The notes under the pieces are model-generated. The model ran no database searches and was not told the DNA's origin. It saw nothing but the letters and a program-made list of their open reading frames with translations. From Siminovitchia acidinfaciens (lineage in GTDB: Bacteria > Bacillota > Bacilli > Bacillales > Bacillaceae_C), in assembly GCF_003605385.1 (NCBI RefSeq), contig NZ_QYTV02000001.1, positions 394,249 to 458,248 on the forward strand: a stretch of 64,000 nucleotides of DNA. The letters are read 5' to 3'. Positions 53,614-61,758 of the stretch are shown here, in pieces; positions within the stretch are counted from its first letter, which is position 1, and each line of letters begins with the position of its first letter. Made by a program: the position numbers and the translations under genes.

Positions 53614-54684
53614 TTGTTTAAAAAAGTAGTTTTGGCAGGAATTCTATCAACCTTAGCTATATTTACCGCTGCTTGTGGAAGTAGCGGAACGGAAAGCTCT
53701 GGAACAGAGGGTGGCAAGAAGGAGACACTGGTCGTTGTTGACTGGGGCGGGGCTGTAACAGAAGCAAGAAAAGATACCATTTTTAAACCGTTTGAAGAAA
53801 AGTTTGATGTAAAAATAGAAGTTGAGTCGCCTACCGATTATGGAAAATTTAAGGCAATGGTTGAAGGCGGAAATGTAAATTGGGACGTGGTAAACGTTGA
53901 TACATTTTGGGGAGAGCAGGCAGGAAAACAGGGACTTGTTGAGCCGATTGATTACGAGGTTGTCGATAAAGAAGACATCCTCACAGAAATGGCCAATGAA
54001 TATTCTGTCGGAGCTGAAATGTATTCATCTGTGATCGCCTACAGCACAGATGCCTTCTCAGAAGACAACCATCCTAAAACGTGGGAGGATTTTTGGAATG
54101 TAGATAAATTTCCAGGGGCTAGAGGGCTTTACAACTCAGCTTATGAAACTCTGGAAATTGCCTTGCTTGCAGATGGTGTAAAACCTGAAGACCTTTATCC
54201 TCTGGATGTCGATCGGGCATTTGAGAGCCTGGACAAATTGGCAGCCAAAACAGAAATAGTATGGTGGGATGCAGGAGCGCAGCCTGTTGAACTTCTTTCC
54301 ACTGGAACCGTAACGATTTCCACGGCTTGGAATGGCCGAATTACAGAAGCCAAGAAAGATAACGCACCTGTAGATCTTCATTATAACCAGGCTACTTTGG
54401 CAAGTGAATCCTGGGCGGTTCCAAAAGGGAGCAAAAACAAAGACTTGGCAATGGAGTTCATCAATTTTGCCACTACCGCGGAGGTTCAGGCAGCTTTCTC
54501 CGAGACCATAGACTATTCGCCGGTAAACCAGAAAGCGATTGAATTATTGCCAACAGAAGTCCAGGAAAGGCTTGGCCAGTCTCCGGAATTAGCAAAAACT
54601 CAAGTAATTATGGACCCTGTATATTGGGCTGAACACTATGATGAAATCAGCGAAAGACTGCAGGAATGGCACCTTAAACAGTAA
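53614..54684 (+). CDS. potD: PotD-like substrate-binding lipoprotein (paralog 3, encoded with the ABC core)
   Basis: A 356-residue binding protein starting with TTG 53614 (GGGAG at 8 bases), signal LAGILSTLAIFTAACGSSG with the lipid cysteine. Family blocks: VVDWGGAVTEARKDTIFKPF, PTDYGKFKAMVEGGNVNWDV, VDKFPGARGLYNSAYETLEI, IVWWDAGAQPVELLSTGTV and FINFATTAEVQAAFSETIDY. It is the cognate binding protein of the PotABC-like core by position and is closely similar to paralogs 2 and 4. The Trp/Asp/Glu-rich pocket residues of PotD-type proteins appear kept, which suggests a cationic amine ligand. Confidence 0.9.
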   Translation: MFKKVVLAGILSTLAIFTAACGSSGTESSGTEGGKKETLVVVDWGGAVTEARKDTIFKPFEEKFDVKIEVESPTDYGKFKAMVEGGNVNWDVVNVDTFWGEQAGKQGLVEPIDYEVVDKEDILTEMANEYSVGAEMYSSVIAYSTDAFSEDNHPKTWEDFWNVDKFPGARGLYNSAYETLEIALLADGVKPEDLYPLDVDRAFESLDKLAAKTEIVWWDAGAQPVELLSTGTVTISTAWNGRITEAKKDNAPVDLHYNQATLASESWAVPKGSKNKDLAMEFINFATTAEVQAAFSETIDYSPVNQKAIELLPTEVQERLGQSPELAKTQVIMDPVYWAEHYDEISERLQEWHLKQ

Positions 54685-54768
54685 TGGGCGGTTGTATAGA
54701 ATCTCTTAGTCTGAACTCGTCTAGTTAAAGGGAGGTCAGGCTAACAGCTACATGTAGGGGGGATTTTT

Positions 54769-55908
54769 ATGGATGCAGACGTGGGTGTAATTGGTTTGGG
54801 ATCTATGGGCAGCATGGCTTTATGGCAGATTGCTAAGAAGGGTGTCTCTGTTATAGGGTTTGAGCAATTTGGAATTGGGCATGACTACTCTGCCGCAGGC
54901 GGTGAGTCCAGGATTTTTCGGACCGCATACGGAGAAGGAGCGGAATATGTACCCATCTTGAAGGAAGCCTATAGGCTGTGGAGAGAACTGGAACAGGAAT
55001 CAGGAAACACTCTGCTCCATTTAACTGGTGCCTTGATGATAGGAGAACCCGACACTCCATTTATGTCTAATGTATTAAATAGTATTCAAACATTTGATTT
55101 AGAACATGAAATACTTAATGAAGAGCAATGGAAAAGGCGATACCCGCAACACCGTCTTCTTCCTGGCGAGATGATGATATTAGATAAGCTGGCAGGAGGG
55201 CTACGGCCCGAACTGGCGGTAGTATCTGCAGTTAAACGGGCAGAAGAGTTGGGAGCAAAGGTTTATAGCCATTGCCGAGTGGAGAGCATTAGTAATTCAG
55301 GAAGTACAGTAAAGGTCTTAGCAAACGGAAAGGAATATCAATTTGGAAAAGTGGTGATTGCTACAGGCCCGTGGACAGGTGTCTTCTTGTCAAATGACAA
55401 ACGTCAGGTTCACGCTAAGAGATTAGTCATGGGGTGGTTCGCAGCCAAGGATATTAAGAGGTTTCAGCGAAATAACTTTCCCGTTTACATAAGAGAATCG
55501 GGAGAAGATAAATTTTATGGCACACCGACATTTGAGGGAAGTATGGTGAAAGCAGCTGTATACCATGATTTTGGCGCTGTTGACCATCCTGATGAGCTAG
55601 AGCGTAAAATGATGCCGGATGATCTCGGAATTTTGCGTGAAACTGTACAAAAATACCTGCCGGACCTTTATCCCGAGCCTGTCAGGATAGGCGTTTATAT
55701 GGATGGTTTTACTGCGGATGAGCATGCTTTTGTTGGCAGTATTGATGAAGAAGACCGTGTGGTTCTTCTGGGAGGGTTTTCAGGGCATGGCTTTAAGATG
55801 GCATCCGCTATGGGGAAAATCGCTGCAGACTTATCGCAGGATGGGAAAACGGAATTTCAATTAGGCCATCTTTCCCCAAAAAGGTTTCTTAAAAAGAATC
55901 CTGTGTAA
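54769..55908 (+). CDS. Sarcosine oxidase / N-methyltryptophan oxidase-like FAD enzyme
   Basis: A 379-residue monomeric sarcosine oxidase family protein: VGVIGLGSMGSMALWQIAKK (FAD, residues 5-24), AGGESRIFRTAYGEGAEYVP (family signature, near 43) and GGFSGHGFKMASAMGKIAAD near the end. MSOX and MTOX hold FAD covalently through a cysteine seven residues before the DEH of the C-terminal motif; here that region reads VYMDGFTADEHAFVG, with tyrosine at the position and no cysteine near. FAD is therefore probably non-covalent or the activity differs. GGGGGG stands before the ATG. It follows the ABC transporter and binding-protein genes, pointing to oxidation of an imported N-methyl or cyclic amino compound. 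Confidence 0.85.
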   Translation: MDADVGVIGLGSMGSMALWQIAKKGVSVIGFEQFGIGHDYSAAGGESRIFRTAYGEGAEYVPILKEAYRLWRELEQESGNTLLHLTGALMIGEPDTPFMSNVLNSIQTFDLEHEILNEEQWKRRYPQHRLLPGEMMILDKLAGGLRPELAVVSAVKRAEELGAKVYSHCRVESISNSGSTVKVLANGKEYQFGKVVIATGPWTGVFLSNDKRQVHAKRLVMGWFAAKDIKRFQRNNFPVYIRESGEDKFYGTPTFEGSMVKAAVYHDFGAVDHPDELERKMMPDDLGILRETVQKYLPDLYPEPVRIGVYMDGFTADEHAFVGSIDEEDRVVLLGGFSGHGFKMASAMGKIAADLSQDGKTEFQLGHLSPKRFLKKNPV

Positions 55909-55988
55909 AGGTGAGTAAGAGTAAAAAAGAACCTATGGGCAACAAAGTTCATTATTTTTGTACTGAATAGGCAAGAGAAATGTCTGAG

Positions 55989-56024
55989 GAGCTTTAGCCC
56001 TGTTCTATGGGTTAAAGCTCTTTA
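55989..56024 (+). terminator. Terminator after the sarcosine-oxidase-like gene
   Basis: GAGCTTTAGCCC and GGGTTAAAGCTC (one mismatch) around an 8-base loop, then TTTAATC. Confidence 0.75.
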
Positions 56025-56083
56025 ATCAAGAAGCAGTCTGATCATTTGGACGGATGTTTACTCTAAAAGCGGGAGGAATTGGA

Positions 56084-56776
56084 TTGGGTAAAAAATTATC
56101 ATTAGAAGACTATGTTTATATTGAGTTAAAAAGAGCTATATTCAATAGGCAAATTCCGTTAAATACACAGCTAAATGAGGAGTTGCTATCAGAGGCCTTT
56201 AACGTTAGCAGGACACCCATTCGTTCAGTATTAAAAAGAATGCAGCACGAAAAAATTATCCAAATCATTCCCCGCAAAGGAGCATATATTAATCAGCCAA
56301 CCTTTCAAGAAATAGAAAACGTCTTTCAATTAAGAATCCTTATAGAAAAAGAAGCTATTAAGATTGCATGCAGTGAAGCAACGGATAAGCAGTTGAATGC
56401 TTTAATAGAATTGACTTACGAGGAGGAAGAATTATTTAGAAGCGGTGAGTATGCGGATGGATTAAGGGTTACTTCAGAGTTTCATCAGAGTTTGATAAAA
56501 CTTACAAAAAATGATTTAATGATCGAGTATAGCCAGGAATTAATCAATATAACGAATATTTATTTGGTTTTTCATGAAACCGCAAAAAAAGAGAGTCCTC
56601 GTTCTCCAGAAGAGCATAGAGAGATTGTTAGAGCGATTCAAATGAGAAATGAAAAAGAAGCGCTGAGATTGTTCGATCAGCATATTAAAAGTATCAAAGA
56701 TAATCTTAATAGAAATAAAAGCGAAAATACCGTTGAATTTGATAAAATATTCAAGCCATACAGTAAACAACCATAG
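56084..56776 (+). CDS. GntR-family regulator (FadR/FCD subfamily)
   Basis: About 230 residues. N-terminal winged helix: LEDYVYIELKRAIFNRQIPL, LLSEAFNVSRTPIRSVLKRM and IIPRKGAYINQP. C-terminal all-helical FCD ligand domain: VFQLRILIEKEAIKIACSEA near residue 82, with metal-binding-type histidines at FHQSLIKLTKNDLM and PEEHREIVRAI. TTG 56084 is set by GGGAGG 8 bases upstream. GTATAC palindromes typical of this subfamily's operators lie at the ABC operon promoter (50585), at the alcohol dehydrogenase promoter (58693 and 58719) and upstream of the second PuuB-like gene (58493), so it probably represses these units until an amine- or acid-type ligand is present. Confidence 0.85.
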   Translation: MGKKLSLEDYVYIELKRAIFNRQIPLNTQLNEELLSEAFNVSRTPIRSVLKRMQHEKIIQIIPRKGAYINQPTFQEIENVFQLRILIEKEAIKIACSEATDKQLNALIELTYEEEELFRSGEYADGLRVTSEFHQSLIKLTKNDLMIEYSQELINITNIYLVFHETAKKESPRSPEEHREIVRAIQMRNEKEALRLFDQHIKSIKDNLNRNKSENTVEFDKIFKPYSKQP

Positions 56777-56996
56777 GCACTTGGATTGTTGAGCCTGTGC
56801 ACGGGAATAATGAGCAAAATAAGGGGGGCCTCTTCATTTGAAGGTATCCTTGCAGACTGCCAATAACCCCTTTAAAAATGTGGTTATCTCCGTTTAACGT
56901 TCATCCTTTGATTTCCACATGCAGTAAAGAGGCATTGGCTATAGTAAATATTAAATTTATAAAAACCCCTGCATTTGCAGTAGCATTAAAGTTAGT

Positions 56997-58409
56997 CTAG
57001 TGTCTGTTTAAACGTTCTCCTAGAGTATTGCCTTTTGGAGGAATGTCCTTTGCTTCTGCTCTTTTATCGACTTTTTCAAGGCTGGATTGTACAAATCGTG
57101 CGCCGATCCAACGTAATGGCTCGGGTTCCCATTTCCTCGAGGTATGCTGGACCATTGGTAATTCCGTAAGGGGATTTCTCTTTTCATTAATAAGTTGGCT
57201 TAATATCCTTCCGGCCAGATTTGTGGTTGAAACCCCTTGCCCGCCATAGCCCCATGCACCGGCAATTTTTGTTTGTGTGTCGTATACAAAATTTGGTGTC
57301 CAATCGCGCGTAATCCCCAGCGGCCCTCCCCAGGAATGAGTGAATTTAATATTTGAAAGAGACGGAAACCATTTTTTCACCATCTCTTGTAACATGTCAT
57401 GAGTCGGTTTGTAGAAGTCAAATTCATCTTTTATTTTGGAAGCATAACGATAAGGCTGACCCCTTCCACCAAAAAGAATTCTTCCATCCGCTGTCTTTTG
57501 TAAATAATCTACAGAAAGACGAGTAGATCCTACTGTCTCACGTCCTTCCCATCCTATTGATTGCCACTGTTCCTCAGTCAAAGGTTCCGTTAATGTAATT
57601 AATGAATACACAGGGATTAACTGACGGCGAAAATTTGAGATTTGGCTTAAATATGCTTCTCCGGCTAAAACTACTGCCACATTTGCCTTCACCGTTCCAT
57701 TTGCTGTAACAAGTTCGGGTGATTTCCCCATGCTCCCTTTTTTAACTTGCAGTACTTCGGTCTGCTCAAAGATGTTTACTCCGCGATCCTCTAAAATTTT
57801 TGCTAAATGTCTTACGAGCTTTCCCGGATTTAAGACAGCTGAATTTTTAGTGAATACACTCCCTTTGGCTCCGGCAATACGAATTCGCTTCTCAGTTTCA
57901 TCTTTATTTAAATACTCTAATTCGCTTTTTAACCCCAGATTTTCATATAAAGAAATTGTTTCTTCGAGTGCAGGGAGCCCATAATTGCCCAATGCAATTC
58001 CCAACGAGCCCCCTTTTTCCCAGTCGGCATCTATATTTTCTTTTAGAATAATATGCTCTACCTCCGAAACAGTATCTGACATAGCTTGGAACAACTCGCG
58101 CGTCTTATCCTTGCCATATCGTTCGATTGCAACGGCTGGGCTGATAGAAAGCTTGGGAGAACACCATCCACCATTTCGTCCGGATGCCCCGAAGCCAGAT
58201 ATCTCTTTTTCTAAGATAGTGATGGATAGTGATGGATTATTGTCCAATAAATAATATGCAGTCCACAGTCCGGTAAATCCAGCCCCAAGTATGGCCACGT
58301 CTGTTTTAATGGAGTCATTAAGCGAGGGACGAGGTGATAATCGCTCTTCACATGTCTCCAACCAATAACTTTTTGAATGATAATAGGGGGTTTTAGCATT
58401 CTCGTTCAT
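56997..58409 (-). CDS. PuuB-like FAD-dependent amine oxidoreductase (paralog 2)
   Basis: 470 residues, close relative of the 43541-44944 product throughout: VAILGAGFTGLWTAYYLLDN, SGFGASGRNGGWCSPKLS, SAVLNPGKLVRHLAKILEDR, GSTRLSVDYLQKTADGRILF, GAWGYGGQGVSTTNLAGRIL and the shared tail LPMVQHTSRKWEPEPLRW. ATGGAGG lies before the ATG. It is divergent from the alcohol dehydrogenase gene. Its promoter (about 58532-58561) contains a cre site, so glucose repression through CcpA is expected. The reaction is presumably amine oxidation to an aldehyde, which the two dehydrogenases encoded next could then process. Why two near-identical copies are kept is unknown; different amines are likely. Confidence 0.85.
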   Translation of the reverse strand: MNENAKTPYYHSKSYWLETCEERLSPRPSLNDSIKTDVAILGAGFTGLWTAYYLLDNNPSLSITILEKEISGFGASGRNGGWCSPKLSISPAVAIERYGKDKTRELFQAMSDTVSEVEHIILKENIDADWEKGGSLGIALGNYGLPALEETISLYENLGLKSELEYLNKDETEKRIRIAGAKGSVFTKNSAVLNPGKLVRHLAKILEDRGVNIFEQTEVLQVKKGSMGKSPELVTANGTVKANVAVVLAGEAYLSQISNFRRQLIPVYSLITLTEPLTEEQWQSIGWEGRETVGSTRLSVDYLQKTADGRILFGGRGQPYRYASKIKDEFDFYKPTHDMLQEMVKKWFPSLSNIKFTHSWGGPLGITRDWTPNFVYDTQTKIAGAWGYGGQGVSTTNLAGRILSQLINEKRNPLTELPMVQHTSRKWEPEPLRWIGARFVQSSLEKVDKRAEAKDIPPKGNTLGERLNRH

Positions 58410-58492
58410 AGGAACACCTCCATTAAATTTTAAAGTTCAATCAATAAAGTTATGAATCTAATTCTGTATCTCATGTGATGCTAGTTTTTCTT

Positions 58493-58500
58493 TGTATACA
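58493..58500. promoter_or_regulatory. GTATAC palindrome
   Basis: TGTATACA in TTTGTATACATAAA, about 85 bases upstream of the divergent oxidase gene. Candidate GntR operator. Confidence 0.4.
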
Positions 58501-58531
58501 TAAAATAAAAAATACAATGAATACACAAACC

Positions 58532-58561
58532 ATTTTAAAGCGCTTTCACAAAAGTTGTCAA
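58532..58561 (-). promoter_or_regulatory. Sigma-A promoter of the PuuB-like gene with an embedded cre site
   Basis: On the minus strand TTGACA (58561-58556), an 18-base spacer and TAAAAT (58537-58532). Inside the spacer, TGTGAAAGCGCTTTAA (58550-58535) matches the CcpA cre consensus TGWAANCGNTNWCA with one mismatch. This position is typical for CcpA repression. Confidence 0.65.
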
Positions 58562-58682
58562 TAATTTTAAAATTTTAAATCAAATCCTGTAAATCTTACA
58601 GTATCAACCCTTTTGACTTTAAATTTTCCAGTGTCAGTTCGCTCAACACTTCAAAATAAACACATGGAGGTTAATCGGAATA

Positions 58683-58725
58683 TTGACATGAAGTATACCT
58701 TGTTGTTATTATGTAACCGTATACA
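58683..58725 (+). promoter_or_regulatory. Sigma-A promoter of the dehydrogenase genes with two GTATAC operators
   Basis: TTGACA (58683-58688), 18-base spacer, TATTAT (58707-58712). GTATAC occurs inside the spacer (58693-58698) and just after the -10 (58719-58724), 26 bases apart, as expected for a repressor binding on both sides of the -10. Confidence 0.6.
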
Positions 58726-58772
58726 TGCTGAATATTCAAAAATATAAAAAGGAGAATTAAGGGAGGGAGTCT

Positions 58773-59849
58773 ATGAAAGCCGCTGTGTTTTATGGACCAG
58801 GTATTCCGATAACGGTAGAAGATGTAGATATACGACCACCCGGACCTGGAGAAGTGCTTGTTAAAATCCATTATAGTGGAATATGTCACAGTGATTATCG
58901 TGTTTTGACAGGGGATTGGGAATATCCGATGCCGAAGGTCCTAGGACATGAAGGGGCAGGTACGATAGAAAAAATTGGGGCAAATGTGACAGATTTAAAA
59001 GTTGGAGACCACGTTATTTTATCCTGGATTCCAAGCTGTAAAAAATGTTACCACTGTGTTTCGGGAAGGCCCAATTTGTGTGAATCGTACAAAACTAAAA
59101 TAGAGTCGCATATCTCGCTAAATGGCAAACCTGTTTATCCAGAGTTCCGAGTAGGATCTTTTGCTGAATATGCAGTTGTTCCGGAATCCGGAGCGATTAA
59201 AATACGCGACGATATGCCGCTGGATAAGGCCTGCCTAATTGGATGCAGTGTCATGACTGGGGTAGGATCGGTGATTAATACTGCAAAAGTGGAACCTGGT
59301 TCTTCTGTTCTTGTTGTCGGTTGTGGAGGTGTTGGACTTTCGATCGTTCAAGGGGCGGCCCTAACTTCTGCAGGCAAAATAATCGTTGCTGACCTAAATG
59401 AAGATAAGCTTGAGAAAGCGATTGAATTTGGAGCAACACACGCCATTCATTCAGGAAGACATGACTTGTTAACAGAAGTAATGAGAATAACTGATAATGT
59501 GGGCGTGGATTATGCTTTTGAAGCCATAGGCCATGTTAAAACAATTGAATTGGCATATGAGACGATTAGGACAGGCGGCACAGCGGTAATTGTTGGTCAG
59601 GCAGCTTCTGGACAGACGGTATCTATTGATCCGTTTGAAATGTCGGACCGCGAAAAAAAGTTAATTGGATGCAATTATGGTTCGGCAAGGCCAGAAATAG
59701 ACTTCTCCAGGTTAGTTGACTTATACATGATGAGAAAATTGGATGTAGATTCAATGATCTCCCATGTCATTAGTTTGGGAGACATAAATGAAGCTTTTGA
59801 GAGAATGGGAAAGGGTGAAGGACTGCGCACAATTATTAAAATAGTGTGA
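58773..59849 (+). CDS. Zinc-dependent alcohol dehydrogenase (MDR family)
   Basis: A 358-residue medium-chain dehydrogenase. Catalytic zinc: GICHSDYRVLTGDWEYP (Cys near residue 37) and VLGHEGAGTIEKIG (His near 59). Structural zinc: PSCKKCYHCVSGRPNLCE, four cysteines. NAD site: SVLVVGCGGVGLSIVQGAAL near 175. It resembles class III/AdhC-type enzymes acting on primary alcohols or, with a thiol, formaldehyde. AGGGAGGGAG stands before the ATG. The aldehyde dehydrogenase gene follows 80 bases later. In an amine pathway the pair could interconvert amino alcohol, amino aldehyde and amino acid, or deal with aldehyde released by the oxidases. Substrate open. Confidence 0.9.
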   Translation: MKAAVFYGPGIPITVEDVDIRPPGPGEVLVKIHYSGICHSDYRVLTGDWEYPMPKVLGHEGAGTIEKIGANVTDLKVGDHVILSWIPSCKKCYHCVSGRPNLCESYKTKIESHISLNGKPVYPEFRVGSFAEYAVVPESGAIKIRDDMPLDKACLIGCSVMTGVGSVINTAKVEPGSSVLVVGCGGVGLSIVQGAALTSAGKIIVADLNEDKLEKAIEFGATHAIHSGRHDLLTEVMRITDNVGVDYAFEAIGHVKTIELAYETIRTGGTAVIVGQAASGQTVSIDPFEMSDREKKLIGCNYGSARPEIDFSRLVDLYMMRKLDVDSMISHVISLGDINEAFERMGKGEGLRTIIKIV

Positions 59850-59929
59850 AACTATAACTGGTAATCTATTAAAATCATAAAAAACATTTGCCGCTTTTAA
59901 AAAAAGTGATGTAGAAAAAGGTGAAAAAA

Positions 59930-61375
59930 ATGACAATACAAACGAAAAGGCAATACAAAATTTATATCAACGGAGAATGGACGGAAAGTATAGAAGGCCA
60001 ATACGGTAATGTAGTAAACCCCGCTACAGAAGAAATAATCGCGGACATCCCCCTATGTGGGGAGGGTGATGTAGATAAGGCAGTAGAGGCTGCAGGAAAT
60101 GCATTTAAAACATGGAAGGATACAACTCCTAAAGAGAGAAGTTTAGTGCTATTAAAATTAGCAGAAGCAGTCGAAGAAAATATCGACCGCTTTGCTCTTT
60201 TAGAGTCAAAGAATGTTGGCAAACCCGTTGATGTCGCAAAAAGTGATGTAAATGGCTTTATTGATATTCTTCGCTTTTATTCAGGTGCAGCAAGGAACCT
60301 TCAGGGATTAAGCACAGGGGAATACCTTGAAAACCACACAAGCATGATTAGACGGGAGCCTGTTGGTGTAGTAGCTTCGATTACACCATGGAATTATCCG
60401 CTTGCCATGGCTGGGTGGAAGATTGGCCCCGCGCTTGCAGCAGGTAATACAGTAGTCTTGAAACCTTCTGAGCTCACGCCGTTAACAACCCTTTTATTAG
60501 CAGAAATAAGTGATGGGATTTTACCTCCTGGCGTATTGAACGTTGTTACGGGTTACGGTGAAATTGTTGGAGCTGCCTTATCCAAACATAAGAAGGTTCA
60601 AATGATCTCCCTGACAGGGAGTGTGCGGGCAGGTATGGCAGTTGCTCGTGAAGCAGCTCAAACGTTAAAGAAGGTACACTTGGAGCTTGGCGGTAAAGCC
60701 CCGGTTCTCATTTTTGATGATGCGGATATTTCAAAAGCAGCAGCTGGAATCAAAACTGGAGCCTTCTATAACAGCGGCCAAGATTGCACAGCAGCTACAC
60801 GCTTGTATGTTTCGGAAAAAATATACGATCAATTTATTGATGAGCTTGTTTCATCCGTCCAGAACATTAATGTAGGAGACCCTATGGAACCAGGGGTGGA
60901 GATGGGGCCGCTAGTATCCAAAGCGCACCGCGAAAGGGTCCATGGATTTGTTGAACGTGCAAAGAAAAATCTTAATGTCCAAGTATTAACAGGGGGCGAA
61001 GAACTCAATCAACGGGGCTTTTATTATAAACCGACAGTGATTACGGGGGTTAAGCAGTCAGATGAAATTGTTCAGGAAGAAGTATTTGGTCCCATAATTA
61101 CAGTGATACCATTCTCAAATGATGAAGAAGCAATCGAAAAGGCTAACGATTGTAAATATGGATTAGCAGCATCAGTTTGGACAAGCAGCATTGACCGGGC
61201 TATGAACATGACCAAACAATTGGACTTTGGAGCGGTATGGACAAATACCCATTTATCCATCGTTAGCGAAATGCCGCATGGAGGCTCAAAATTCTCAGGA
61301 TACGGAAACGATCAATCCATATATTCCCTTGAAGAATATACAAATATTAAACATGCTATGATTAAATTTCAGTAA
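59930..61375 (+). CDS. Aldehyde dehydrogenase (aminoaldehyde/betaine aldehyde type)
   Basis: About 481 residues, NAD(P)-dependent. Motifs: VASITPWNYPLAMAGWKIGP (near residue 145), LKPSELTPLTTLLLAEI, HLELGGKAPVLIFDDADI with the general-base glutamate, and FYNSGQDCTAATRLYVSEK with the catalytic cysteine near 284. Closest in look to gamma-aminobutyraldehyde (PuuC/PatD) and betaine-aldehyde dehydrogenases. It likely oxidises the aldehyde made by the PuuB-like oxidases. The start ATG 59930 is 9 bases after AAAAAGG; GTG 59921 in the same frame overlaps the ribosome site. Same operon as the alcohol dehydrogenase. Confidence 0.9.
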   Translation: MTIQTKRQYKIYINGEWTESIEGQYGNVVNPATEEIIADIPLCGEGDVDKAVEAAGNAFKTWKDTTPKERSLVLLKLAEAVEENIDRFALLESKNVGKPVDVAKSDVNGFIDILRFYSGAARNLQGLSTGEYLENHTSMIRREPVGVVASITPWNYPLAMAGWKIGPALAAGNTVVLKPSELTPLTTLLLAEISDGILPPGVLNVVTGYGEIVGAALSKHKKVQMISLTGSVRAGMAVAREAAQTLKKVHLELGGKAPVLIFDDADISKAAAGIKTGAFYNSGQDCTAATRLYVSEKIYDQFIDELVSSVQNINVGDPMEPGVEMGPLVSKAHRERVHGFVERAKKNLNVQVLTGGEELNQRGFYYKPTVITGVKQSDEIVQEEVFGPIITVIPFSNDEEAIEKANDCKYGLAASVWTSSIDRAMNMTKQLDFGAVWTNTHLSIVSEMPHGGSKFSGYGNDQSIYSLEEYTNIKHAMIKFQ

Positions 61376-61421
61376 TTGGATAAGGAATAATCTTAAACTT
61401 CCTTGTAATGAGGCTTAAATA

Positions 61422-61490
61422 TCCATCGGCTGGGCATCAGCAAATAAGTCCGTTTGCAATATAGCCTTAACCGATGGACTTATTTTATGA
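61422..61490 (+). terminator. Terminator with a competing upstream hairpin
   Basis: AATAAGTCC (61443-61451) pairs with GGACTTATT (61476-61484), followed by TTTTATG. An earlier TCCATCGG (61422-61429) can instead pair with CCGATGGA (61471-61478), which would break the terminator stem. It may be a plain terminator or an attenuator in front of the binding-protein gene at 61759. Confidence 0.5.
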
Positions 61491-61758
61491 TCAATTAATT
61501 CATCTTTAAAATGGACGATGTGTTAATGTATATAGGCTGTTTTTTAACTATTTGTATAACTTTTCCCTTATCAACGAATGTTATAATGCAGATAAATTTA
61601 TCTGAAAATATATTCTATTTAAAAAGTAGGGGGGTTAATTAACCTAATAGAGAAAAAGTAAGGTATATAATTCAGAGTGATCAAAAGTGTTTTCGCAAAA
61701 TGCCTAATAACGAGATACAGAAATCTCATTAGAAAATTAAAGTGAAGGGGAGAATTCT

